A stretch of 64,000 nt of DNA from Albula goreensis (Eukaryota > Chordata > Actinopteri > Albuliformes > Albulidae). The notes beneath the pieces are model-generated. The model ran no database searches. It was not told where the DNA came from and worked only from the letters and a program-made list of their open reading frames with translations. Positions 23,501 through 32,956 of this stretch are shown in pieces. The stretch lies in contig CM040755.1 in the NCBI GenBank assembly GCA_022829145.1, forward strand, positions 11,975,563 to 12,039,562. The letters run 5' to 3'. Position 1 is the first letter of the stretch, and each line of letters begins with the position of its first letter. Position numbers and translations under genes: made by a program.

Positions 23501-23832
23501 ATGCCATCACTTCCTGCTGGCTGTCAGCACCCGCCCTCTGCACCACACCATACATCTTGGGCCCCAGCTGGGGCGACTTCTCCCTCACCCCATTGGTCGC
23601 ATTGGTGAGCTGCTGCAGGAGACATGATCACCCTGGTCAGGTTTCTAGGTACACATTATACTCAACAGCATGTACACGTGTGTGCATATGTGTGTGTGTG
23701 TATTTCTCTGTGAACATGCCACTCTGTGCATATGTGTATGCATGCATGCATGTATGAATGTATGTGTGTGTGTGCATGTGTGTGAGTGTATGAATGGTTG
23801 TGTATGAGTGTGTGTATCTTTCCTGGAATGAA

Positions 23833-23908
<76 letters not shown>

Positions 23909-23933
23909 CTCTCAGGCATTGTGTGTGTGTGTG

Positions 23934-23965
<32 letters not shown>

Positions 23966-26900
23966 CTCTCTCAGGCATTGTGTGTGTGTGTGTGTGTATG
24001 TGTGTTTGTGCACGCTCTCTCAGACATTGTGTGTGTGTGCTCTCTCAGGCATTTGCAGCATTGCTGCTGAGCTCTCAGAACTTGAGAAACAACAATGCCA
24101 AAAAAGATTGTCCTAAATGCGGCAGTGTCATGTTTCTGCAGCCTAATAAAAGAGCTCCTGCTGTCTCATGGGGATTGTTTCCCTGCAAACCTGGGTTTTA
24201 CTGAGTACAAAGGAGTGCCGAAAGAGAGAAACATGGCTATGCTACTGCAACTCCCAAGCCCCTGTTATAACATAAAAAAATATTCATACACATGGGGTTT
24301 ATAACATCTCGTGAAAGATGAACATTCAGTTGAGAGAATTTATAATGAAGATACTCTTAGGAGAAAAATGTTAGTGTTAATGCAGAGTCAAAAGCAGAAT
24401 GCAGAATATGATGTACAGAATTTATGTACAGAATGAGATGATATATCACATACACTAAGACAATATATCGTGGTACAGTTGCCACTTTCTCATTTGAAAT
24501 TATTTGAGTATATTTGACAATTAACATTAGACAAATGAAAAATGTACATGTATATTAGATGCCTAGAAAAGTAAATTTTGGTAATAATCTTTTTCAAAAA
24601 TTGTTATATTTCACATTTATCCATAAATTGATATAGTGATCCAGAATGTTGTAGGCTTTCATGCTTGTATCCTATAGCTAATAATGGAACAGAGGTTTAT
24701 GTGCTTAATTCATGTCAGTTTGAAGGAAGAAATCAGAGGTTTGCAGAATACTTCCTCTTATCACTGGCACAGTTGACGACATTGAACAATTGATACTGAC
24801 ATGACGCCTTTGTCAATGTGCCCACTGGCAGTAAAGTGCTACAGTACTGGGAGTGGCAGTGTAGTTGGCATGTGTGTATTTGACAAACTGGCAGCATTTA
24901 CTTCGTGCATAAAGAGAAAGAGAACTTGCATAATAGTGTTTTCTACACTCGATGGTACCTGTGCTGGTGGCTCCACGTAGCCGTTTTTTCTCCTCTTTGT
25001 CCCATTGACCGATTTCTCGTCCTGTAGAGAAGCAGGAAGAACACAGCTTTACCTTCACACATGCTGCATTGAAATTAAATCCAGTGCAATGCCATGTAAC
25101 AGGACAAGATCTGAACTCTGATCTATGTCAAGGCACTGTAATTCTTTGTGTATGCAAACTGTCACTGGGGTGGTTCCAAAGGGGTATTACATGGTGTAGA
25201 ACAGTTGAGTCTATACATTATTAGGTAGTTGTTGGACATAAGAATTTGTATCATAGGTTTAAAACTATAATGCTGACACTTTTGTTACACTTAGTCATTC
25301 ACATTTTACTGTTCTCTGTATTGTTCAAGTATCATCTAATGGACTGTTCATAGTTACACTGGACAAGAATATCTTCCAAAGTAGCAATTATAGTGTTATA
25401 GTACATGTTATATATGTGTGTAAACATATGCTGGGGCCTGTGTCAACTGCTTTATTAAGGTTTTAGACAGTTTTTTATGTCTCCAAGAGAGGGAAAAAGG
25501 TAGTACACTGAGTCAATATTTGTGCCTTCACTGCAGGGGCCACTGCTCAGCAGAGTCAGAGAGAATCGGCGTCTCTGCGTCCATTAGAGATAACACTGAG
25601 GAGAAACAATGACGCCACTGTTTCCCCAGCCTGGAGCTGGAAGTTTTAATCTCATGCTTCCCCCCGAGAGAAATCTCTGTTTGTCCATCCCTTTGCAAAG
25701 AAGCTGAAAATACATACATAGCTGTTACTGACCTCCCTCAGTGCTGACCAGAGACTGTCATGCTGACCACGGAGGACAGTGATGCAAAGGTGTCAGTGGC
25801 TCTCACAAGTTTGCTTCACGTGATTGTGCTCTCAGCTGTAGGCAGCTATTGTACAGCACTTACATGATGTATTAAGAGTGATTACACTGTAGACGCATTC
25901 ATTGAGACTTTATGACATCTCTCACCATAAAGACACTCTGTCTTTTGTCTTTGTATCTTGGCTCTATCTTTGTTTTGTTGACTCAATGCATCTGCATCTG
26001 TGTGTATACACATTTTAAAAATATACATATGTTTACATAAAGGCAAATGTCAGCTACCCTTATTCAGATCGACAGATTCAGGCATTGTTCAATTGTACAG
26101 CTGGATATTTACTGTAGCAATTCAATATGTTCAAACCCTCAATCTTTCAGTCACAAGCCATGCTCCCCAACCATTATACTGCAATGTCATTATATATCAT
26201 TTATAACTGATAACAGCACCGACTCATTCGCTTCAGACAGCTTTATAACACTATGGACTGTGTGGGCCCAGAGCCACCACTAGATGCAGCTTATCTAAAG
26301 GATAGTTTTACCAAATACGCCCTTCTAATTCCAGGATCGCCTCCCCCCTCATTGTGGCGAATGAAACCAGAGTCTGTCGCATTAATCACAAAGTTGTCTC
26401 CCCTGCACTTCCCCTTCCCCTCCCTCTCTCTTCGTTCCATCTGGTCTTTTTAGTTTGCTCATCTTCGAGGAAACAAAGTATTTTTGTGCAAAGCTGCGCT
26501 GGTTTTCAGACACTTGGTCACTGACCTCATGTGTGGTACGTTCACAGAACAGGGAGATCTCTGTAAGCCCTCGTCACTATGGCTCAGGGACAATATGTAT
26601 GATAGCAAATGTTAATAAAAATGCCTTTATCCACAGCCATGGGATCATCTATGCATGTGAAAATATGTGAGGCCTTCATGTCAATTGAATAAACAATTTG
26701 TGAATAAAGCAGTGTTATTCCTTTCACATGATAATAAGTGGTGAAAAGAATGTTGTCGGGAATGTCCACAGCAAGACTTAGCCAAGAGCACTCTGAGCGC
26801 AATATGCTTTTACTGCCAGGGCTCTGTTTTGACAGCCCAAGTGTGTGATGTAATCACAAAAAAGACTTATTATATGTAATAACTATAACTGGTGTTTCAT

Positions 26901-29900
26901 TTATTTGACAGCACATTTGAGTGATATACGAGCCAGGGCACAAGTCATCTATAGGAGTTTGGAATGTAACCATTGCAGCCACATAACTATGTTGTACTTG
27001 GGTAAAAATGATGCCACATAGTTCTGAAATAAACACAGATGAATGCTTTCCATTTTCACCATTTTGCCATGAGTTTGGACCATTAAAACAGAGCCCTTAA
27101 AGCAAGTGAGTGTGTATCATGAGCCTATATAAAGGGCCTATCTCTACAATCTCACAAAGTCAATGGGCTGTAATAATTAATGTTGTGTGCAATATGGCTG
27201 CACCGCTCTCTGCTGTGAGTCTTGTCAGGTCAGAGCAGCTCATTAATTGGGGAGGGGGAGAGGGATGGGGGGGGGGGGTTCTGCCAGCAGGAGCATATAA
27301 GGTAATCTGCACAGCTGGGCCTTAAAAAGACTCCCTCTCTGTTAGGTAACACCGCTGTGCCTGACTCATGGCAAATGGCCTGTCTGCAAACTCTGCCCTG
27401 CTGCTGCCTATGCTAGCAGCTGTCATGGCTGTTGTATTCCATCAATATCCAGTATGCAAAGTGCACAGGCACTCAAGACAATGCTATTCAATATGAACAC
27501 ACCGCTGAAATGTTATCACTTAAACCTTGGGAGAGGTCAGAGGAGAAGAGAAATAGAAGAGGAAGAGAAGAAAAGAGAAGAGAAGAGAAGAGAAGGATTT
27601 CAATTTCAAGGATATGCCAGCTCACACCAAAGTTGTTAGGCTGGTTTTGTTGATGTAATCACTGAGTAAACTTCTTAAAAATGAAATCTGTAACATCTGT
27701 AAAATGTAGATGGTTGTCCGCCTAAGTGCCGAGGTATATAAAACTGTTGATAAGAAGCCCACTGATTGTTACTGGCTCAGATATACATATATAAGATATA
27801 TTCATTGCTTCATGTGAGCAGTTCTTTCAGTTTTAGTTCTCAGTTATTTCCAGATAACATCAGCTCTGAAGTGATGTAACATAATTAAAATCCTTAGTGC
27901 TATCCCCCACATTCAAAAGGCCATCTAGAGCCATTTATATGTTCTGGTGATACTTTTCCAACGTACATCAAAGAATTACTTTTGTACAACCGTTTGTTTT
28001 GGAGGAAGTACCAGCACTGCATGTCTCTCAACGTTATAGTTATGAGCAAATAATAACTGAATAAAATAATTGCAATTCCTTCCTGCTTCACCCTAAGTTG
28101 TGCATGCTTTGTTCACAAAAACTGTGGAATGTTGCTCATCGCTGAATGAGTAATGACGATACTTATGGCAAAATTGTTCTGACTGACAATCTGGAATGTC
28201 AGATGACACAGAGGCAATTATTAAAAACTCTGAACAAAAGTGGAGCGGTATTATTTTTTCATGTTTATCCTGAAATGTGACTGATAGCGTGGGTGGGCTG
28301 AAGCACATGTGAAGTGGGAGAAGTCAAAAGTGAGGTTTCAGAGGTTTGATGCATAGAGACATGGGTGGAGAGTGAAAGGTTAAAGGTTAGGTTTCAAGCA
28401 AACTGGCTGGGTGTGGCAGGGTAAAGTTTAGGCTTCAGGAGTCAATAAAGCACATGTAATGATGTCTAAATGGGTGGAGGTTTGCTTGCAGCCGTACAGG
28501 TGGAATGTGAAATGCAATGACTGAAAAATAGTAGTCTGAGGTTTCATGGATCTCATAAATGCGGTTTTACATGGACTTGTGTGTCAGTGACTTCTCTGGC
28601 TCAATCAGAAAGCTCTGGGTCAATGCCTTCCATGGCTTAAGAAAGTGATCCTGGCAGCACTGAGTAATTTTCAACAAAAATTTATTAAAAGATTTATTGA
28701 TAAAATAAGCCGAGCTCTCAGTCTGTGTGCCTTTATCACAGACCATTAACAAATTAGTAATATGCTGGTCAAAAACTGCAGGGATAATTAGGTAAAAAAG
28801 GCACCATCTAACAATAAGTGAAAACAAGTTACAGCCAATGAAGTTTCATGGCAGAAAAAAAAACAAATAAATTGTTGAGAAAATAATGATAAAACAAATT
28901 CAAAACACTGACAATAAAAAGATGTTTTCCTAAATCATCAGTATATAGAGTGTATAAAGAAAAAGAAATCATGAATAAAATGTATGAACTTATTTTTCAA
29001 AATGTGTATATAAACAAAAAGGAAAGAAATGAGACAGAATCCTGGGGTATTTTCAATTTCAAAATGACAGGAAACACCACCATGATTGGTATAAGCCGGT
29101 CAGGTGGTGCTAGCATATGGCAGCTCCACCCTTTTGTCGTGTCATGAAACCTCTCTCTGCCATCACCACTAAAAAGGTAACGATTAAGTTTCAAGGACAC
29201 ATGTGTAGTGTGAAAGGGTGAATGTTAGGTTTCAGGTGTACAGATGAAGTGTGAATGGGCAAAGATAAGGCACAAAGGTGGAGCGTGACAGAGTAAATGT
29301 AAGGTTTCAAGGGGCTTGGTGAGGCAGAAGCTGAGTGTGAAGGGCGTAGATTGGCTTTAATAAGCCATAGGTGGAGGAGTATGAAAGGGGAAAGGTTAGT
29401 TTACAGGACCACTTTAGTATAAGACGTAAAGGTGAGATTTCAGGAGTGTGAACATGGCTGCGGATGTTCTGTGTAATAATAAGAAGAGAGGAAGAGACCA
29501 ACCTTTTCCTTGATGTCTCTCGTGGCCTCATCCTGTCCTGTGGAGTGTAATGTCAGTCTGAGACGCTGGATCCTTCTCTGGAGACATGAGGGAAAATAGC
29601 TCATGAAACACAGTTTGGCACAGTATACACATGGATACAAGCAGAGCTGAATAAAAGAACAGAACTGTTACAGAACATTTTTTAAATAATAAATATGAAG
29701 ATAATGGATATGCAATATACTCTTTGAATGTCATAACTTTACTTGATTTATTTCAAATTACTAGATAAAGTTAAAACAATTGCTTTAAAATGTAATAGCA
29801 TTTATTTGGAAACAATATTGATGAAAAAATCTGAATTCCTGACACCTGTATTATTTCTGGAACAACAGCTAAGACCCAATAGGCCTGTGCAATCCATACC

Positions 29901-31219
29901 TGAGTTTACTCATAACATGAATGTTTTATTTGTCAGAAAACTGAGTAAACACAGTAAGCAAAGGGACACAACAGGCTATATCCAACTCAAAATATAATTA
30001 AGCTCTCAGCTGGTACATGTGGCTACAGTGCATATTCATAGGGTAGGGAGCTGTTCAGGAGTCCCAAATATAATCCAGACTGTGCCAGGGCTGACTGTGA
30101 CTGGCATGTCTGCATGGTGACACATAACTGGGTACAGAGTTAGCGAGGGAGGGGATGATTTCAGCTGGCAGATACTTCCTGCCTCATTCACCACCACAGT
30201 GACTGCCCAGCCAGCTTGGGACCGTTCAGTAAAAGAAATAGCTGCAGAATACCAACAGATAAAGTGTTCACATGGTAGGGGGAATTCTCTCAAATTACCA
30301 TAGGAGTTTGCAATGATTGGAAGGAATAAATATCAGCTGTAAATATGTTCTTGGAAAGGCTGATAGTTACATTCTGAAGGTGTTCTGATGGGACTCAATG
30401 TGTTTTTTGAGGTATAGTACACTCAGTGCAATGTGCAGTATATTGTTTAGCATTCTCATTTCAAAAAGAAAGTTTGTACTGATCAAAAAGGCTTGATTAA
30501 TATCTTTTGTACTGACTTTCATATTTTATTATTCTACTCCAAATGAACCATTTGCTGAATTATAATGAAGGATTGGGGGGTGAATCAGTCATTTCCCAGT
30601 CAATAAACTTTCCCAGAAATGGAGGCATCCCTCTGTGAGCTCATTTGCTGTTAGAATGGCCTCTAATAATAGTGAAGAGTTCCTGTCTTCTCTGCAGTAT
30701 GATAACATAAAATGCAGGCCTGCCTCCCAACACAGGGATAAAACATACCACAGAACAAACTCAGAAGTTCCAATTACAACAGCTCATCAGTATGGGAATA
30801 AATGAGATTGATTAACACAGACTCTAGCTGTGTAAGCGTAGCTGAAAGCATCTTGACAAGGTAAGACAGAGTGAGAGAGAGGAAGGGAGAGTGGGAGTGA
30901 AGGAGAAACACTAACACTTCTATCCGTAAACACAGAGACTTGTCACAGCACTCTGATAACAGGCCACATAAGGGGCTCCCTCTGTCCCAGGACACTGTAG
31001 CACCCCCCCACACACACACACACACACGCACATCCCCACTGTCACACACACCAGTCATTACATATACAATATATCTGTTCTTGATATGTGGAGCATTTAG
31101 TGTTGCAAAATGAAAATAAGCTATTCAAATGAAGTTATTATTATTTTTGTTATTACCTGACTGGGCAGGTCCTCATCGGCAGTGGTGGTGACTGAGCCTC
31201 CGGAGCTGTACTTCTGCAT
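17143..31219 (-). CDS. MYZAP: MYZAP, myocardial zonula adherens protein (myozap)
   Basis: Myozap is a coiled-coil protein of intercalated discs and other adherens-type junctions that binds desmoplakin, ZO-1 and MYPT1-RIP and promotes SRF signalling. Thirteen coding exons were read: 31219-31157, 29577-29503, 23609-23461+10 (ending at 23451), 23153-23061, 22892-22779, 22118-21966, 20804-20679, 20348-20220, 19979-19885, 18752-18647, 18272-18189, 17719-17613 and 17521-17143. They join in frame to ~560 aa. Conserved landmarks with human are RRIQRLRLTL, YGVVQR, QMNYIRE-VRDSLEKVRERMYG, ERDQRISELERLL, LRERIKHLNDMVFCQQRKVK, ETRDVGVGCDLP and the terminal TYTPYMKLMEI. Residues ~95-400 form a long coiled coil. 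The last exon is much longer than in human (126 residues versus about 30, from memory), giving a Ser/Pro-rich tail. Introns 3 and 8 use GC donors. The start in 31219 aligns with the human N-terminus length. Confidence 0.95.
17613..17719 (-). CDS. MYZAP: MYZAP exon 12
   Basis: It encodes residues 400-434, including NNELEDKLKYF and AKVETRDVGVGCDLPL, a family signature. Donor AG|gtaaac, phase 2, into a 91-nt intron. Confidence 0.92.
18012..18098. repeat. inverted repeat, 16-bp arms
   Basis: ACACACAAAATGGCAG (18012-18027) and CTGCCATTTTGTGTGT (18083-18098) are exact reverse complements, separated by 55 nt in MYZAP intron 11. It is a miniature element or hairpin of unknown role. Confidence 0.8.
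18189..18272 (-). CDS. MYZAP: MYZAP exon 11
   Basis: It encodes residues 372-399, VETLRATVVQKDLFITELLD and on, the end of the coiled coil. Phase 0. Confidence 0.9.
18539..18612. repeat. two short (TG)n tracts
   Basis: Runs at about 18539-18556 and 18595-18612 in MYZAP intron 10. Confidence 0.85.
18647..18752 (-). CDS. MYZAP: MYZAP exon 10
   Basis: It encodes residues 336-371, LRERIKHLNDMVFCQQRKVK, nearly identical to human. Its acceptor (gttacag) is only a few bases from the end of a large 33-bp minisatellite and has a poor pyrimidine tract. Confidence 0.93.
18760..19648. repeat. 33-bp minisatellite, about 27 units
   Basis: Tandem units of 33 bp (core CCCTGCTAAAGTCAGTCAGTG) fill most of MYZAP intron 9. 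Two unit classes occur: one with CTGCTAAAG and one with CTGTTAACG/AATG, the latter alternating near 19420-19570. Because 33 is a multiple of three, long open frames run through it, but they are out of frame with exon 10 and are not genes. Confidence 0.95.
19885..19979 (-). CDS. MYZAP: MYZAP exon 9
   Basis: It encodes residues 305-335 of the coiled coil (ERSQLQQKLQECEAQLRRLE). Donor AG|gtgagg, phase 2. Confidence 0.9.
20220..20348 (-). CDS. MYZAP: MYZAP exon 8, followed by a GC donor
   Basis: It encodes residues 262-304, with RRLEEAEN and AERDQRISELERLLDCMGK. The donor is AAG|gcaagg, a second GC-AG intron. If it were unspliced, the frame would stop 19 codons later. Confidence 0.9.
20679..20804 (-). 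CDS. MYZAP: MYZAP exon 7
   Basis: It encodes residues 220-261. VEASQEANYQALQEMTVKL and QYEEQLLNEQKKH match human VESSQEAN...EMTKKLYSQYEEKL. Phase 0. Confidence 0.95.
20805..21965 (-). other. MYZAP intron 6
   Basis: A 1.2-kb intron with no recognisable element; short open frames here show no coding character. Confidence 0.5.
21966..22118 (-). CDS. MYZAP: MYZAP exon 6
   Basis: It encodes residues 169-219 of the coiled coil, including AEERLREKDRELAAAHAENQ. Donor CAG|gtgatg, phase 0. Confidence 0.92.
22119..22778 (-). other. MYZAP intron 5
   Basis: Contains an A-run at 22437-22448 and nothing else recognised. Confidence 0.5.
22779..22892 (-). CDS. MYZAP: MYZAP exon 5
   Basis: It encodes residues 131-168 of the coiled coil, including MESYEQMNSSLISANIDLQ. 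Donor CAG|gtacat, phase 0. Confidence 0.92.
23061..23153 (-). CDS. MYZAP: MYZAP exon 4
   Basis: It encodes residues 100-130, VRDSLEKVRERMYGQFGG and on, continuous with human VRATLEKVRKRMYG. The coiled coil begins here. Phase 0 to 0. Confidence 0.93.
23451..23609 (-). CDS. MYZAP: MYZAP exon 3, followed by a GC donor
   Basis: It encodes residues 47-99, with MYGVVQRAG and EWSVSHLRDQMNYIRE conserved. Tandem acceptors (cag|CAG|CTC) allow an extra Gln if 23612 is used. The 3' boundary GAG|gcaagt is a GC-type donor, and frame and homology place the junction exactly there. Confidence 0.88.
23690..24055. repeat. compound (TG)n satellite
   Basis: A pure (TG)n run at 23835-23906 is followed by repeats of the block GCTCTCTCAGGCATTG plus (TG)n, seen four times to 24055. 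It lies just upstream of MYZAP exon 3 in transcript sense. Confidence 0.9.
26955..27038 (+). repeat. dispersed repeat, copy 1
   Basis: Starts AGTTTGGAATGTAAC and ends CCACATAGTT, one or two bases, GAAATAAACACAG. Both ends recur at 46475-46566 in a CGNL1 intron in the same orientation, so it is an old interspersed element. Confidence 0.6.
27249..27278 (+). other. G-quadruplex-prone G-run
   Basis: Four G-runs of 4, 5, 3 and 12 separated by 1-3 bases meet the usual G4 pattern. Confidence 0.6.
27531..27596. repeat. purine-only AAGAG-type tract
   Basis: A mostly A/G stretch built from AGAGA/AGAAG units. Confidence 0.8.
28310..28560. repeat. degenerate ~45-bp minisatellite, cluster 1
   Basis: Diverged units around GGTGGAGTGTGAAAGGTTA and GTTAGGTTTCA. 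The same unit reappears at 29170-29455 after a 0.6-kb interruption. Confidence 0.55.
29170..29455. repeat. degenerate ~45-bp minisatellite, cluster 2
   Basis: Six or so units (for example GTGTGAAAGGGTGAATGTTA then GGTTTCAGG) ending about 50 nt before the MYZAP exon 2 end. Confidence 0.6.
29503..29577 (-). CDS. MYZAP: MYZAP exon 2
   Basis: It encodes residues 22-46, starting RRIQRLRLTLHSTGQDE, equivalent to human RRANVCRLRLTV. The acceptor is ctccag and the donor AAG|gttggt, phase 0. Confidence 0.85.
29578..31156 (-). other. MYZAP intron 1
   Basis: Non-coding, with a short CA run at 31009-31027. No other exon seen. Confidence 0.5.
31157..31219 (-). CDS. MYZAP: MYZAP exon 1 (start)
   Basis: It encodes residues 1-21 (MQKYSSGGSVTTTADEDLPS and Q), similar in length and Ser/Thr content to the human N-terminus. 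The donor is CAG|gtaata, phase 0. The frame stays open upstream only through microsatellite sequence, so this ATG is preferred. Confidence 0.75.
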
Positions 31220-31280
31220 GTCTACTCCCAAATGTGTCAGAAACCTCCACCCTGCTTCTGCCACACTGTCCCAAGAGTAC

Positions 31281-31341
31281 AAACACACACGCCCGCACAC
31301 ACACACACGCACACACACACAAGCACGCACACGCGCACACT
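31281..31341. repeat. imperfect (CA)n tract
   Basis: CA dinucleotides interrupted by CG steps, 60-120 nt upstream of the MYZAP start codon. Confidence 0.85.
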
Positions 31342-31380
31342 CAGCTACCACCCAGTTGCTGTTGTCTTCACAAGGCACTG

Positions 31381-31466
31381 AGGGAACAAGAGAGAAAGAG
31401 AGAGTATGCGTGTGAGAGAGGGAGAGCGAGAGAGCGAGAGAGAGAGAGAGAAAGCGAGATAGAGAG

Positions 31467-31498
<32 letters not shown>
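31381..31498. repeat. (GA)n purine tract
   Basis: Imperfect GA repeat; on the MYZAP strand it reads (CT)n. Such tracts can form triplex DNA or bind GAGA-type factors. Confidence 0.85.
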
Positions 31499-32935
31499 TT
31501 GCACTCTGACAGCTAAGTGCTGGAATTCCTTCCCCAGCTGATAAGAGCCAGAGCAAGCCTGCTTCTGCCTCAGTGTTCCTGCCAGCATCAGAGGTCCAGA
31601 GCGCCACAGTCTGGCTCCCTGCAGCACAGCACTGTGATACTGTCCCAGGAACACTGGTGTCACCCGATACTCGGCCGGTCGCTCAGCAACCACAGTCCCT
31701 CTCTGAGCACGGCTCTCAATCAGACCTGTCGGGCTGCATTTCACCTGCAACACTTCCCTCCTGCAGGCGCTGGAGCGCCCTGACTGTGCAGGACAGAGCA
31801 GCCTGCAACCAGCAACCGGACAGGGTCAAAGGACTGGAGTCTTCACAGAGTGCATCAATGCCAATCTGCTTCTCCGTCTACCCACACACCACCGGCCACT
31901 TTGGTTTCAGTTCGGCTTGAATTTGGAATTGGGAGGTAGTGCCTCGTTCTTTACTTGAATAACTTTTCCCCCGCCTGCTTTCAGCAGACACCGTGGTAGT
32001 GATTTGGCAGTGAAACGTTCGCTAGCACGCGACAGTCCCTCAATCTTTGGACCCGCCCTGCTTCTTCATTATTTTGAAAGGGCGTAAGAATATTTGCCCA
32101 CAGAATAAGAATAACAATACACACCAGGACATGCACAGGCGTACAGTTTCACACGCCACCCCAGGATATTTTTTCTTACAATAATCCTCCCTAATGCAAC
32201 ACATTTCTGACACTTGGTTCATCAGAAAACAGTGCCTGACTGCATTCCTGTCATGACTCAGCCATGCAAATATGTGGGGTTTTTCAGCCGAAGTGCAGAG
32301 ATAAGACATCAGATGGGCTTGACGGAGGGGTCACTCAGCAGGACAGGGGCAGACGCTGTGGCAGCCATGGGAGAAGATGAGTTTGCTGGAGATAAGAAGT
32401 CAACCTCCCTCATGCCCCACTGCTTCATCTTTCACAGTCAGCAGCATGAAACGTCCTTGAGAGAGCAGAAAGCTTTCAAATCCATAAAGATCTATGGCTG
32501 TCCTGAGTGGAAATATTGGTAGTTAGTTAACCAAGAACCGTTCATGTAAACCCTATTGCTTTTTGTGATAATATTTTTTTAATCTTTTCCTGTTCTGTCT
32601 TATATCCCAACCAATTTTTACAAACTTACTACACAGGCATGATCCTATCCAAAATTCCCAAAATTCCATAGCAGACCTCTGAGGAATATCTAGATTTAGG
32701 AACGTCACCCTGTTCAATATTTTGTGGCATGGTCTGCCTGAGCGAGGTTGGGCATGTAAAGATCCCCAGGTAATTGCCATGTTTAGATCCTCTGCCCCTA
32801 TCTCACCATTTCTGAGTCCTTCATTTACTGTCTGGGTTATGGAGTGCTGGTTACGTCTTAGACTACATGATTTGCTCATATATGTCACTAATTGTAATGC
32901 TAATCTGTCCAGTTTACATCAAGTAGGTTGATCTG

Positions 32936-32956
32936 TTTTTTTTTTTTTTTTTTTTT
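32936..32956. repeat. T-homopolymer (21 nt)
   Basis: Uninterrupted T-run; possibly the reverse-oriented A-tail of a retroposon whose body would lie to its right, not recognised. Confidence 0.85.

Larger units (their letters stand above)
23613..29502 (-). other. MYZAP intron 2 (5.9 kb)
   Basis: Non-coding. It holds the compound TG satellite, a purine tract (27531-27596), a G-quadruplex-prone run (27249-27278), a dispersed repeat (26955-27038) and most of a degenerate minisatellite (28310-29455). No further exon seen. Confidence 0.6.
31220..31980 (-). promoter_or_regulatory. MYZAP 5' flank / promoter region (inferred)
   Basis: The region upstream of the MYZAP ATG holds a CA/GT-rich tract (31281-31341) and a long GA/CT tract (31381-31498), followed by a more GC-rich stretch to about 31800. 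The transcription start is not visible. The promoter assignment is positional. Confidence 0.35.

Noticed and set aside
23637..24204. Long Cys-Val or Thr-His open frames on both strands
   Set aside because: These are translations of (TG)n/(CA)n microsatellite, as are similar frames at 45378-45683 and 59175-59560.
31121..31753. N-terminal extension of MYZAP to a 210-codon frame
   Set aside because: The extra part is translated CA/GA microsatellite, and the shorter start aligns with the human N-terminus.
32553..32888. 111-codon minus-strand frame (and 102-codon plus frame at 32214-32522)
   Set aside because: No recognisable domain, no splice context and no start context; it could be a decayed mobile element but I see no supporting structure.
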